64,000 nucleotides of DNA. Origin: Capra hircus. Its lineage: Eukaryota; Chordata; Mammalia; Artiodactyla; Bovidae. The notes below the pieces were generated by a model. The model was not told the origin of the DNA. It saw only the letters and a program-made list of their open reading frames with translations, and did not search any database. The stretch's first letter is position 1; the number at the start of each line of letters is the position of its first letter. The stretch lies in assembly GCF_001704415.2 (NCBI RefSeq), contig NC_030819.1, forward strand, positions 35,024,575-35,088,574. Direction: 5' to 3'. Position numbers and translations under genes: made by a program. Below are positions 34,505 through 45,031 of the stretch, one piece after another.

Positions 34505-36420
34505 ATCTATGGCTTCTCTGGTAACTCAGTGGTAAAGAATCTGCCGGCCAGAAGATTTCTGATTACCATTTCAATTTCTGTGCTTGTGATGGGTCTGTTA
34601 AGATTTTCTATTTCTTCCTGGTTCAGTTTTGGAAAATTGTACTTTTCTAAGAATTTGTCCATTTCTTCCACGTTGTCCATTTTATTGGCATACAACTGCT
34701 GATAGTAGTCTCTTATGATCCTTTGTATTTCTGTGTTGTCTGTTGTGATCTCTCCATTTTCATTTCTAATTTTATTGATTTGATTTTTCTCTCTTTGCTT
34801 CTTGATGAGTCTGGCTAATGGTTTGTCAATTTTATTTATCCTTTCAAAGAACCAGCTTTTGGCTTTGTTAATTTTTGCTATGGTCTCTTTTGTTTCTTTT
34901 GCATTTATTTCTGCCCTAATTTTTAAGATTTCTTTCCTTCTACTAACTCTGGGGTTCTCCAACTCTTCCTTTTCTAGTTGCTTTAGTTGCAGAGTTAGGT
35001 TATTCATTTGACTTTTTTCTTGTTTCTTGAGGTATGCCTGTATTGCTATGAACTTTCCTCTTAGCACTGCTTTTATAGTGTCCCACAGGTTTTGGGTTGT
35101 TGTGTTTTCATTTTCATTAGTTTCTATGCATATTTTGATTTCTTTTTTGATTTCTTCTGTGATTTGTTGGTTATTCAGAAGTGTGTTGTTCAACCTCCAT
35201 ATGTTGGAATTTTTAATAGTTTTTCTCCTGTAATTGAGATCTAATCTTAATGCATTATGGTCAGAAAAGATGCTTGGAATGATTTCGATTTTTTTGAATT
35301 TATCAAGTTTAGATTTATGGCCCAGGATGTGATCTATCCTGGAGAAGGTTCCATGAGCACTTGAAAAAAAAGTGAAATTCATTGTTTTGGGGTGAAATGT
35401 CCTATAGATATCAATTAGGTCTAACTGATCTAATGTATCATTTAAAGTTTGCGTTTCTTTGTTAATTTTCCGTTTAGTTGATCTGTCCATAGGTGTGGAG
35501 AAAAGGGAACCCTCCTACACTGTTGGTGGGAATGCAAACTAGTACAGCCACTATGGAGAACAGTGTGGAGATTCCTTAAAAAATTGCAAATAGAACTACC
35601 TTATGACCCAGCAATCCCACTTCTGGGCATACACACGGAGGAAACCAGAATTGAAAGAGACACATGTACCCCAATGTTCATCGCAGCACTGTTTATAATA
35701 GCCAGGACATGGAAACAACCTAGATGTCCATCAGCAGATGAATGGATAAGAAAGCTGTGGTACATATACACAATGGAGTATTACTCAGCCGTTAAAAAGA
35801 ATTCATTTGAATCAGTTCTGATGAGATGGATGAAACTGGAGCCAATTATACAGAGTGAAGTAAGCCAGAAAGAAAAACACCAATACAGTATACTAACACA
35901 TATATATGGAATTTAGGAAGATGGCAATGACGACCCTGTATGCAAGACAGGAAAAAAGACACAGATGTGTATAACGGACTTTTGGACTCAGAGGGAGAGG
36001 GAGAGGGTGGGACGATTTGGGAAAATGGGAATTCTAACATGTATACTGTCATGTAAGAATTGAATCGCCAGTCCATGTCTGACGTAGGGTGCAGCTTGCT
36101 TGGGGCAGGTGCATGGGGATGACCCAGAGAGATGTTGTGGGGAGGGAGGTGGGAGGGGGGTTCATGTTTGGGAACACATGTAAGAATTTAAGATTTTAAA
36201 ATTTAAAAAAAAATAAATAAAAATAAAGAAGATTAATAAAAAAAAAAAAAAAAAGAATCTGCCGGCCAATGCAGGAGACCTGGGTTGAATCGCTGCATCA
36301 AGAAATTGGCAATCCTCTCCAGTATTCTTCCCTGGGAAATCCTATAGATGGAGGAGCCTGGCAGGCTACAGTCCATGGGGCCACAAAAGATTTGAACACG
36401 ACTGAGTGACTAAATAACAA
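34505..36420 (+). mobile_element. Bov-tA SINE split by an L1 insertion
   Basis: The SINE head is at 34505-34550 (GGCTTCTCTGGTAACTCAGT) and its body and tail at 36269-36420 (GGAGGAGCCTGGCAGGCTAC). The two parts join seamlessly if the L1 at 34551-36251 and one copy of its 17-bp duplication are removed. Confidence 0.92.
34551..36251. mobile_element. twin-primed L1 insertion with 17-bp target-site duplication
   Basis: The left part (34551 to ~35494) is inverted L1 ORF2 sequence, equivalent to 1585-2524 of the first L1. The right part (~35491-36251) is forward L1 3' end, equivalent to 4529-5262. About 2 kb of ORF2 between them is missing. The junction has the 7-base shared sequence AGGTGTG (35491-35497). 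The insertion is bracketed by AAAGAATCTGCCGGCCA at 34534-34550 and 36252-36268, the second copy directly after the poly(A). This is the textbook structure of 5' inversion by twin priming. The inverted part retains a long open frame because it is little mutated. Confidence 0.95.
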
Positions 36421-36496
36421 TGACAATAACATGATTAATATACCAAGGGCTCTAAAGGACAAAGTATACAGCATGCAAAAAATACATGGGCAATAC

Positions 36497-38622
36497 TTAA
36501 ATTGAAGAAAGTAGGGAAAACCACTAGACCGTTCAGGTATGACCTAAATCAAATCCCTTATGATTATACAGTGGAAGTGAGAAATAGATTTAAGGGCCTA
36601 GATCTGATAGATAGAGTGCCTGATGAACTATGGAATGAAGGTTATGATATTATGCAGGAGACAGGGATCAAGACCATCCCCATGGAAAAGAAATGCAAAA
36701 AAGCAAAATGGCTGTCTGGGGAGGACTTACAAATAGCTGTGAAGAGAAGAGAGGAGAAAAGCAAAGGAGAAAAGGAAAGATATAGGCGTCTAAATGTAGA
36801 GTTCCAAAGAATAGCAAGAAGAGATAAGAAAGCCTTCTTCAGTGATCATTGCAAAGAAATAGAGGAAAACAACAGATTGGGAAAGACTAGAGATCTCTTC
36901 AAGAAAATTAGAGATACCAAGGGAACATTTCATGCAAGGATGGGCTTGATAAAGGACAGAAATGGTATGAACGTAACAGAAGCAGAAGATATTAAGAAGA
37001 GGTGGCAAGAATACACAGAAGAACTGTACAAAAAAGATCTTCACAACCCAGATAATCATGATGATGTGATCACTAATCTAGAACCAGACATCTTGGAATA
37101 TGAAGTCAAGTGGGCCTTGGAGGGCATCACTATGAACAAAGCTAGTGGAGGTGAAGGAATTCCAGTTGAGCTGTTTCAAATCCTGAAAGATGATGCTGTG
37201 AAAGTGCTGCACTCAATATGCCAGCAAATTAGGAAAATTCAGCAGTGGCCACAGGACTGGAAAAGGTCAGTTTTCATTCCAATTCCAAAGAAAGGCAATG
37301 CCAAAGAATGTTCAAACTACTGCACAATTGCACTCATCTCACATGCTAGTAAAGTAATGCTCAAAATTCTCCAAGCCAGGCTTCAGCAATACATGAACCG
37401 TGAACTCCCTGACGTTCAAGCTGGTTTTAGAAAAGGCAGAGGAACCAGAGATAAATTGCCAACATCCGCTGGATCATGGAAAAAGCAAGAGAGTTCCAGA
37501 AAAACATCTATTTCTGCTTTATTGACTATTCCAAAGCCTTTGACTGTATGGATCACAGTAAACTGTGGAAAATTCTGAAAGAGATGGGAATACCAGACCA
37601 CCTGACCTGCCTCTTGAGAAATCTGTATGCAAGTCAGGAAGCAAGTCAGGAAGCAACAGTTAGAATTGGACACAGAACAACAGACTGCTTCCAAATAGGA
37701 AAAGGAGTACATCAAGGCTTTATATTGTCATCCTGCTTATTTAACTTATATGCAGAGTACATCATGAGAAACCCTGGGCTGGAAGAAACACAAGCTAGAA
37801 TCAAGATTGCCGGGAGAAATAGGAATCACCTCAGATAAGCAGATGACACCACCCTTATGGCAGAAAGTGAAGAGGAGCTAAAAAGCCTCTTGATGAAAGT
37901 GAAAGAGGAGAGTGAAAAAGTTGGCCTAAAGCCCAACATTCAGAAAACGAAGATCATGGCATCTGGTCCCATCACTTCATGGGAAATAGGTGGGGAAACA
38001 GTGGAAACAGTGTCAGACTTTATTTTGGGGGGCTCCAGAATCATTACAGATGGTGATTGCAGCCATGAAATTAAAAGACGCTTACTCCTTGGAAGAAAAT
38101 TATATCCAACCCAGATAGCATATTAAAAAGCAGAGAGATTACTTTGCCGACTAAAGTCCATCTAGTCAAGGCTATGGTTTTTCCTGTGGTCATGTGTGGA
38201 TGTGAGAGTTGGACTGTGAAGAAGGCTGAGCGCCGAAGAACTGATGCTTTTGAACTGTGGTGTTGGAGAAGACTCTTGAGAGTCCCTTGGACTGCAAGGA
38301 GATCCAACCAGTCCACTCTGAAGGAGATCAACCCGGGGATTTCTTTGGAAGGAACGATGCTAAAGCTGAAACTCCAGTACTTTGGCCACCTCATGCGAAG
38401 AGTTGACTCATTGGAAAAAACTCTGATGCTGGGAGGGATTGGGAGCAGGAGGAGAAGGGGACGACAGAAGATGAGATGGCTGGATGCCATCACGGACTCG
38501 ATGGACGTGAGTCTGAGTGAACTCCGGGAGACGGTGATGAACAGGAAGGCCTGGCGTGCTGGGATTCATGGGGTCGCAAAGAGTTGGACACAACTAAGCG
38601 ACTTAACTGAACTGAACTGAGA
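36497..38622 (+). mobile_element. BovB LINE, two-thirds length, long open frame
   Basis: An uninterrupted 358-codon frame (36502-37578) spans the post-endonuclease linker into the RT (LDQ/NQIPYDYTVEVRNRF, DWKRSVFIPIPKKGNAKE, DVQAGFRKGRGTRD). A frameshift near 37456 leads to the next frame (37476-37838: YFCFIDYSKAFDCMDH). That frame stops exactly where the RT motif YADD should be, with the Tyr codon changed to TAA (37836-37838). A 12-bp unit is duplicated near 37630-37655 (ASQEASQEAT). The C-terminal part (37857-38620) is mostly open. The element ends ACTGAACTGAACTGA. Confidence 0.93.
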
Positions 38623-38939
38623 ATCAGAAAGATGTAGATTCTAAGAAGGAACAAAGAGGAAACGCTAGAAATAAAAAGCAGTGTAACAGAAAAGAAGAAA
38701 AGAAAAAAAAAACCCTATAACTATGCTTATTATTTTCAAATTAAAGAAAATCCCTTTGTCTATAAAGGAATAAAGATAAGAATTGTATCCAGTTCTACTC
38801 AGAAACCATCTAAACAAGGAGAGAGTAGAGTGAAAAAGTTTTAAGTGTTGAGAGAAAACAGAAAAACCACCAATTTAGAATTTAGTTTGTGAAATGATTT
38901 TCAAATGTAAAGGAAAATTGAATACTTCTCAGACAAACA

Positions 38940-39620
38940 AAAATTGGGAAAGGAGTATGACAAGGCTGTATAATGTCACCCTGCTTATTTAACTTATATG
39001 CAGAGCATCATGCAAGGTGCCAGACTAGATAAAGCACAAACTGGAATCAAGATTACCAGGAGAAATATCAATAATTTCAGATATGCAGTTGAAGCCTAGT
39101 GTGCTACAGTCCATGGGGTCACAAAGAGTTGCACACGAATGAGCAACTGAACTGAACTGATGAAGATGATATCACTCTAGAGGCACAAAGCAAAGAGTAA
39201 CTAAAGAGTCTCTTGATGAGGATGAAAGACAAGAGGGAAAAACTGGCTTGAACTCAACATTTAAAAAGCTAAGATCGTGGTATCTGGACCCATCATTTCC
39301 TGGCAAATAGATGGGGAAAAAGTAGAAGCAGTGAGATTTTATTTTCTTGGGCTCCAAAATCACTGCAGACAGTGACTGCAGCCATGATATTTGGTGCACG
39401 GGGATGACCCAGAGAGATGTTATGGGGAGGGAGGTGGGAGGAGGGTTCATGTTTGGGAACGCATGTACACCCGTGGTGGATGCATGTCAATGTATGGCAA
39501 AACCAATACAGTATTGTAAAGTAAAATAAAGTAAAAATAAAGTAAAAATTAAAAAAAAAATAAAAGATACTTGCTGTTTGGAAGGAAAGCTATGACAAAC
39601 CTAATAAAATCTAAAGGGAA
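38940..39620 (+). mobile_element. BovB fragment with two small insertions
   Basis: BovB RT-region sequence (AAAGGAGTATGACAAGGCTG, then AACTGGAATCAAGATTACCA) is interrupted at about 39090-39162. A ~75-bp piece there is the BovB terminal end itself (CAACTGAACTGAACTGA). It is interrupted again at 39394-39565 by an L1 3' end. BovB resumes with the TTGCTGTTTGGAAGGAAAGC region. Confidence 0.85.
39394..39565 (+). mobile_element. L1 3'-end insertion inside BovB
   Basis: About 170 bp of L1 3' UTR (GGTGCACGGGGATGACCCAG, then CAATACAGTATTGTAAAG) with an A-rich tail. It is an extremely 5'-truncated L1. Confidence 0.88.
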
Positions 39621-39744
39621 GATGTAGACGTTCTAGAGATGGATTCACAACAATGTGAATATAATTAATGCCACAGAGCAGTGCATTTTAAAAAATGGTG
39701 GAAATGGCTTGTTTTACATTATGTATATTTTACTGTGTAGGAGA

Positions 39745-40330
39745 GAGGAAAATTCCTCTTTCTTTTACCCTTCTAGGCTCTTTGGCTGGGGCCTTGGAGA
39801 TTCAAATGATGTAAGACAGATGAACAAGAGAAATACAGTTTATTAACCTGTGTAGCACGCACACTTATAGAAAGATCTTCTATCATTTACAGATTGTTAT
39901 TGTTGTACTCAGATAGTATTGCAAAGTGCTTCATCTTCAAGAAGATTCACAGGAAGGACTTTTGATAAATACAGGTTTCTGATAAATTTCAGACCTTGTT
40001 GCTAAACTTTGTAAGGAATATATAATTCTAACAGAAAGCCTGATGGGTTCATAAAACTGTTAACAAAAGGACTAGTTGCTGAGTGAACTTGTGAATATGG
40101 TTATAATTTTTATGATTTTTGTCTAAAATATTACTGGTTTTAGCTTGCATTTTCCAGATATAAGGAAACTATTCCTTTCAAGATAATGATGATTTAAAAC
40201 AATTTGGAAAATTAGACCTTTGTAAGTATAATTAAAACATGTCTTTTCTCTCTACCTGATCCCTCCAAAAACTGCAAACTCTTAGGTTCCCAGCAGATTT
40301 ATCAGACAAATAAGGGAGGTCACCTCCTAA
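39745..40330 (-). repeat. ERV-type LTR
   Basis: On the minus strand an AATAAACTGTATTTCTCTTG signal is followed by the LTR end phrases CCAGCCAAAGAGCCTAGAAG and GAAAGAGGAATTTTCCTCTC. These are common in class I ERV LTRs. The 5' boundary is uncertain. 39621-39744 is unclassified. Confidence 0.55.
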
Positions 40331-41057
40331 CAAGGGCACTCTTCCAAACTCCAGTTGATAATTACATTCTCCGAATGAAATTTCTCATCTGTAAATTGGG
40401 TACTGAAAAGTAGTATCAATTTCATGGAGTTATTGTTGATGTGAAAGTGCTTCCTGCAGTTCCATGCACAGAAGAGAAATTCAATAAGTAGAAACTATTA
40501 CGGCAAGCTGTTTTACCAGAGTATAAAATTGACTGTCCCTTGCTATGGTGTGAATTGTTTGTGTAAAAGGAATGAAAATGGAATTCTTGAGGTTATAGCT
40601 TAAAGGGCACTGGTGCTGGTATAAAGAGCACAGTTGGCAAGAAAACAGCCAACACGATTTCCTCCACAGAAGAGAGATCAAAACCCAAGTCAGAGGTGAA
40701 CAAAGGTCTGGGAATGAGAGGCAGAGAGCTGGAGATGCCTGTCCCCAGTGACCACCATCCCCAGAGTAGGGGGGACACAGGATATGATAGAAATCACTTC
40801 AAGTATGGCTCATGCCTTATCTCTTGCTAGAAGCCAGCAGAGTTATCAGCTTTGTAGAGGAGACTCCCATGCCATAAACCTGTGTTACAAATGAAGTAGA
40901 AAACCCTGATTTCCCACTTGGGATCTGGAAAATTCAGAAAGAGGGAGGCAGCAGGCTTATGGAGTCCAGAGCCAGGATGAGAAAATGCCGTAGAGGAAGA
41001 TGAAATATGTGCCTTCCAACTGGGGAGCAGATGAGAACCAGTTACATTATTCCTTTA
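40331..41057. other. unclassified, with a possible MIR piece near 40375-40500
   Basis: CTCATCTGTAAATTGGGTAC resembles the MIR 3' region. Nothing else is recognisable in this stretch. Confidence 0.45.
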
Positions 41058-42691
41058 AATGGAGAAGTTCTATACACTCAGCAAAAACAAGACGAGGAGC
41101 AGACTGTGGCTCAGACCATGAACACCTTATTGCCAAATTCAGACTTAAATTGAAGAAAGTGGGGAAAACCACTAGACCATTCAGGTATGACCTAGATCAA
41201 ATCTCTTATGATTATACAGTGGAAATGAGAAATAGATTTAAGGGACTAGATCTGATAGACAGGGCACATGACCTAAGAACAGAGGTTCATGACATTGTAC
41301 AGGAGACAGGGATCGAGAACATCACCTAGAAAAACACTGCAATATTGTAGAGTAATTAGTCTCCAATTAAAGTTTTTTTAAGAAGGCAAAATGGCTGTCT
41401 CAGGAGGCCTTACAAATAGCTGTGAAATGAAGAGAAGTAAAAAGCAAAGGAGAAAAGGAAAGATATATCCATTTGAATGCAAAGTTCCAAAGAATAGCAA
41501 AGAGAGATAAGAAAGCCTCCCTCAGCAATCAATGCAAGGAAATAGAGGAAAACAATTGAATGGGAAAGACTAGAGATCTTATCAAGAAAATTAGAGATAC
41601 CAAGGGAACATTTAATACAAAGATGGGTAAAATAAAGGACAGAAATGGTATGGACCTAACAGAAGCAGAAGATATTAAGAAGAGGTGGCAAGAATACACA
41701 GAAGACCTGTACAAAAAAGATCTTCACAACCCAGATAATTACAATGGAGTGATCACTCACCTAAAGCCAGACATCCTGGAATGTGAAGTCAAGTGGGTCT
41801 TAGGAAGCATCACTACAAACAAAGCTAATGGAAGTGATGGAATTCCAGTTGAGCTATTTCAAATCCTAAAAGATGATGCTGTGAAAGTGCTGCACTCAAC
41901 ATGCCAGCAAATTAGGAAAACTCAGCAGTGGCCACAGGACTGGAAAAGGTCAGTTTTCACTCCAATCCCAAAGAAAGGCAATGCCAAAGAATGTTCAAAC
42001 TACCACACAAATGCATTCATCTCACACAATAGCAAATTAATGCTCAAAATTCTCCAAGCCAGGCTTCAGCAATACGTGAACCATGAACTTCCAGATGTTC
42101 AAACTTGTTTTAGAAAAGGCAGAGGAACCAGAGATCAAATTGTCAACATTCAATGGATCATCAAAAAAGCGAGAGAGTTCCAGAAAAACATCTACTTCTG
42201 CTTGATTGACTATGCCAAAGCTTTTGACTGTATGCATCACAATAAACTGTGGGAAACTCTGAAAGAGATGGGAATACCAGACCACCTGACCTGCCTCTTG
42301 AGAAACATGTATGCAGATCAGGAAGCAACAGTTACAACTGGACATGGAACAACAGACTGCTTCCAAATAGGAAAAGGAGTACATCAAGACTACACATTGT
42401 CATCCTGCTTGCGTAACTTATATGCAGAGTACATCATGAAAAACGCTAGGCTGGAAGAAGCACAAGCTGAAATCAAGATTGCCGGGAGAAATATAAATAA
42501 CCTCAGATAGGCAGATAACAGCACCCCTATGGCAGAAAGTGAAGAAAAACTAAAGAGCCTCTTGATAAAAGTGAAAGAGGAGAGTGAAAAAGTTGGCTTA
42601 AAGCTCAACATTCAGAAAATGAAGATCATGGCATCCGGTCCCATCACTTCATGACAAATAGATGTGGAAACAGTGGAAACAGTGGCTGACT

Positions 42692-42734
<43 letters not shown>

Positions 42735-43322
42735 TTGGCTCCGAAATCACGTCAGATGGTGATTGCAGCCATGAAATTAAAAGACGCTTACTCCTTGGAA
42801 GGAAAGTTATGACCAACCTAGACAGCATATTCAAAAGCAGAGACATTACTTTGTCAACAAAGAGCCATCTAGTCAAGGCTATGGTTTTTCCAGTAGTCAT
42901 GTATGGATGTCAGAGTTGGACTATAAAGAAAGCTGAATGCCGAAGATTGATGCTTTTGAACTGTGGTGTTGGAGAAGACTCTTGAGAGTCCCTTGGACTG
43001 CAAGAAGATCCAACCAGTCCATCCTAAAGGAGATCAGTCCTGGGTGTTCATTGGAAGGACTGATGTTGAAGCTGAAACTCCAATACTTTGACCACCTGAT
43101 GTGAAGAGATGACTCATTTGAAAAGACCCTGATGCTGGAAAAGATTGAGGGAGGGAGGAGAACAGGACTGCAGAGAATGAGATGGTTGGATGGCATCACC
43201 AACTCAATGGATATGAGTTTGGGCAAACTCCGGGAGTTGGCAATGGACAGGGAGGCCTAGTGTGCTGCAGTTCATGGGGTTGCAAAGATTCGGACATGAC
43301 TGAGTGAATGAACTGAAGTGAA
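41058..43322 (+). mobile_element. BovB LINE, two-thirds length, with L1 micro-insertion and TTTA repeat
   Basis: Begins in the linker region (CTCAGCAAAAACAAGACGAG) and keeps a 316-codon open frame at 41560-42510 (YFCLIDYAKAFDCMHHNKLW). The RT active-site Tyr is a stop (TAG, 42508-42510), as NNLR* replaces NNLRYADD. A ~50-bp L1 3' end is embedded at 41331-41382 (TGTAGAGTAATTAGTCTCCA). A TTTA microsatellite replaces TTTATTTTGGGGGGCTCC at 42692-42737. It ends GAACTGAAGTGAAGCGAAGT. Confidence 0.93.
42692..42737 (+). repeat. (TTTA)n microsatellite, about 11 units
   Basis: A perfect tetranucleotide run that grew from the TTTATTTT sequence normally present in BovB. It extends a short open frame with a repeated Tyr/Leu/Phe/Ile pattern of no biological meaning. 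Confidence 0.95.
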
Positions 43323-43636
43323 GCGAAGTGAAAGTCACTCAGTCATGTCTGACTCTTCACAACCCCATGGGCTGTATAGTCCATGGAATTCTCCAATGCC
43401 AGAATTGTGGAGCCAGTAGCCTTTCCCTTCTTCATAGGATCTTCCCAACCCAGGAATCTATCCCAGGTCTCCCGCATTACTGGTGGATTCTCTACCAGCT
43501 GTGACACAAGTAAAAGAATACTGGAGTGGGTAGCCTCTCCCTTCTCCAGCAGATCTTCCTGACCCAGGAATCAAAAGTGGGTCTCCTGCATCCAAGACCA
43601 ATTTCTTACCAACTGAGCTATCAGGGAAGCCCAAAA
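43323..43636 (-). mobile_element. two adjacent Bov-tA SINE pieces
   Basis: A nearly complete reversed SINE (43323-43510) is followed by a second partial reversed unit (about 43515-43636). The second ends in the SINE head TGAGCTATCAGGGAAGCCC. Confidence 0.85.
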
Positions 43637-44335
43637 ATCCTATAGCAGAGCTGATTTTTAAAACAAAACAAATTTTAAAAATCTGCTGTGAAAGAAGAAA
43701 TCAGACTTGCTAAAGTTTAGGAGACACTAGGACAATAAATAAGAACTCTTCTTAAATGTAGGTCAACTACTTTATAATCAGGTTAGATCTATAATCCCTA
43801 TTCTTCATCCTCCAGGTTACAAGTGGTGCAGGAAAATGAAATATCCTGTCCTGGGAGCCAAGGCTTTTACAGGAAAGAATCAAAAAGCGAGCTGAAGTAG
43901 AGTGAAAATGGACTTACTCAGGGAGACAAACACTCTATAGACAGAATGTAGACCCTCTCATAAGGCAAGGGTGCCCCCAAAGTATGGGGTTGTGAGTTTT
44001 TATGGGATGGGTAATTTCACAGGATAGAGAGTAGGAGGAATATCTTTGCTATTCTGGGGAAGAGATAGATTTTCAGGAACTGAACCACCGCACACTTCTA
44101 GGTTTTTTATGGTCAGCCTTGGACTATCACGGTGCCTGTCATGATGTGAGGGGAGTGATTTTTAGTGTAATGATGAAGGTGAAATGATTTAGAGGTCAGT
44201 GACTAAACCATGTTCAATACCATTTTGATTGTAGCTGGTTTCAGACAGTTTTTGTGGGATTCTGTTTTTCTTAATATCTGTGCCCCCTCCTCATTCTGTT
44301 AACAACTGTGCCCCCTCCTTCCTATCTCAAAAGCA
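43637..44335 (-). repeat. probable ERV LTR (from ~43835) plus unclassified DNA
   Basis: The stretch containing CAAAAAGCGAGCTGAAGTAG, GTGCCCCCAAAGTATGGGGT and TTATGGTCAGCCTTGGACTA looks like a ruminant ERV LTR in reverse. It is cut at 44335 by the BovB. 43637-43834 is unclassified. Confidence 0.45.
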
Positions 44336-44756
44336 TTCAGTTCAGTTCAGTTGCTCAGTCGTGTTTGAATCTTTGTGACCCCATGGACTGTTGTATGCCA
44401 GGCTTCCTTGTCCATCACCAAATCCTGGAGTTTACTCAAACTCATATCCATGGAATCAGTGATGCCATATAACTATCTCATCCTCTGTTGACACCTTCTC
44501 CAGCTTCAACATCAGTCCTTTCAATGCATATTCAGGAGTGATTTCCTTCAAGATGCATTGGTTGGATCTCCTTGCAGTCCAAGGGACTCTCAAGAGTCTT
44601 CTGCAACATCATAGTTCAAAAGCATCAGTTCTTTGGTGTTACAGTCCAACTCTCACATCCATACATGACTACTGGAAAAATCATAGCCTTGACTAGATGG
44701 ATCTTTGTGGACCAAATAATGTCTCTAATTTTAAATATGCTGTCTAGGTTGGTCAT

Positions 44757-45031
44757 GGAGAAGGCGATGGCACCCCACTCCAGTACTCTTGCCTGGAAAA
44801 TCCCATTGATGGAGGAGCCTGGTGGGCTGCAGTCCATGGGGTCACGAAGAGTCTGACACGACTAAGCGACTTCCCTTTCACTTTTCAATTTCATGCATTG
44901 GAGAAAGAAATGGAAACCCACTCCAGTGTTCTTACCTGGAAAATCACAGGGATGGGGGAGGCTGGTGGGCTGCCATCTATGGGGTCACAGAGAGTCAGAC
45001 ACGACTGAAGTGACTTAGCAGCAGCAGCAGC
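44757..45031 (+). mobile_element. BOV-A2 dimeric SINE with 11-bp target-site duplication
   Basis: Two Bov-A units in tandem, each with CCACTCCAGT...CTTGCCTGG and GGTGGGCTGC, and an AGCAGCAGCAGCAG tail. The SINE is flanked by AGGTTGGTCAT at 44746-44756 and 45032-45042. The intact duplication marks a recent insertion. Confidence 0.95.

Larger units (their letters stand above)
33961..38939 (+). mobile_element. ancient L1M ORF1 region, split by nested insertions
   Basis: Three collinear pieces belong to one old L1. The first, ~33961-34084, contains AAAAGTTACAAGGCACAGCA and GATGTTGGAAACATCAGACC. The second, 36421-36496, contains ATGATTAATATACCAAGGGC. The third, 38623-38939, contains AACGCTAGAAATAAAAAGCA and the ORF1-end phrase TGTAAAGGAAAATTGAATAC. 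The breaks are filled by an L1 3' end, a SINE carrying a twin-primed L1, and a BovB. Orientation is plus throughout. Confidence 0.75.

Noticed and set aside
34507..35490. 327-codon minus-strand open frame as a host gene
   Set aside because: It is inverted L1 ORF2 (EN/RT linker) in the twin-primed insertion, with its end reading into the SINE.
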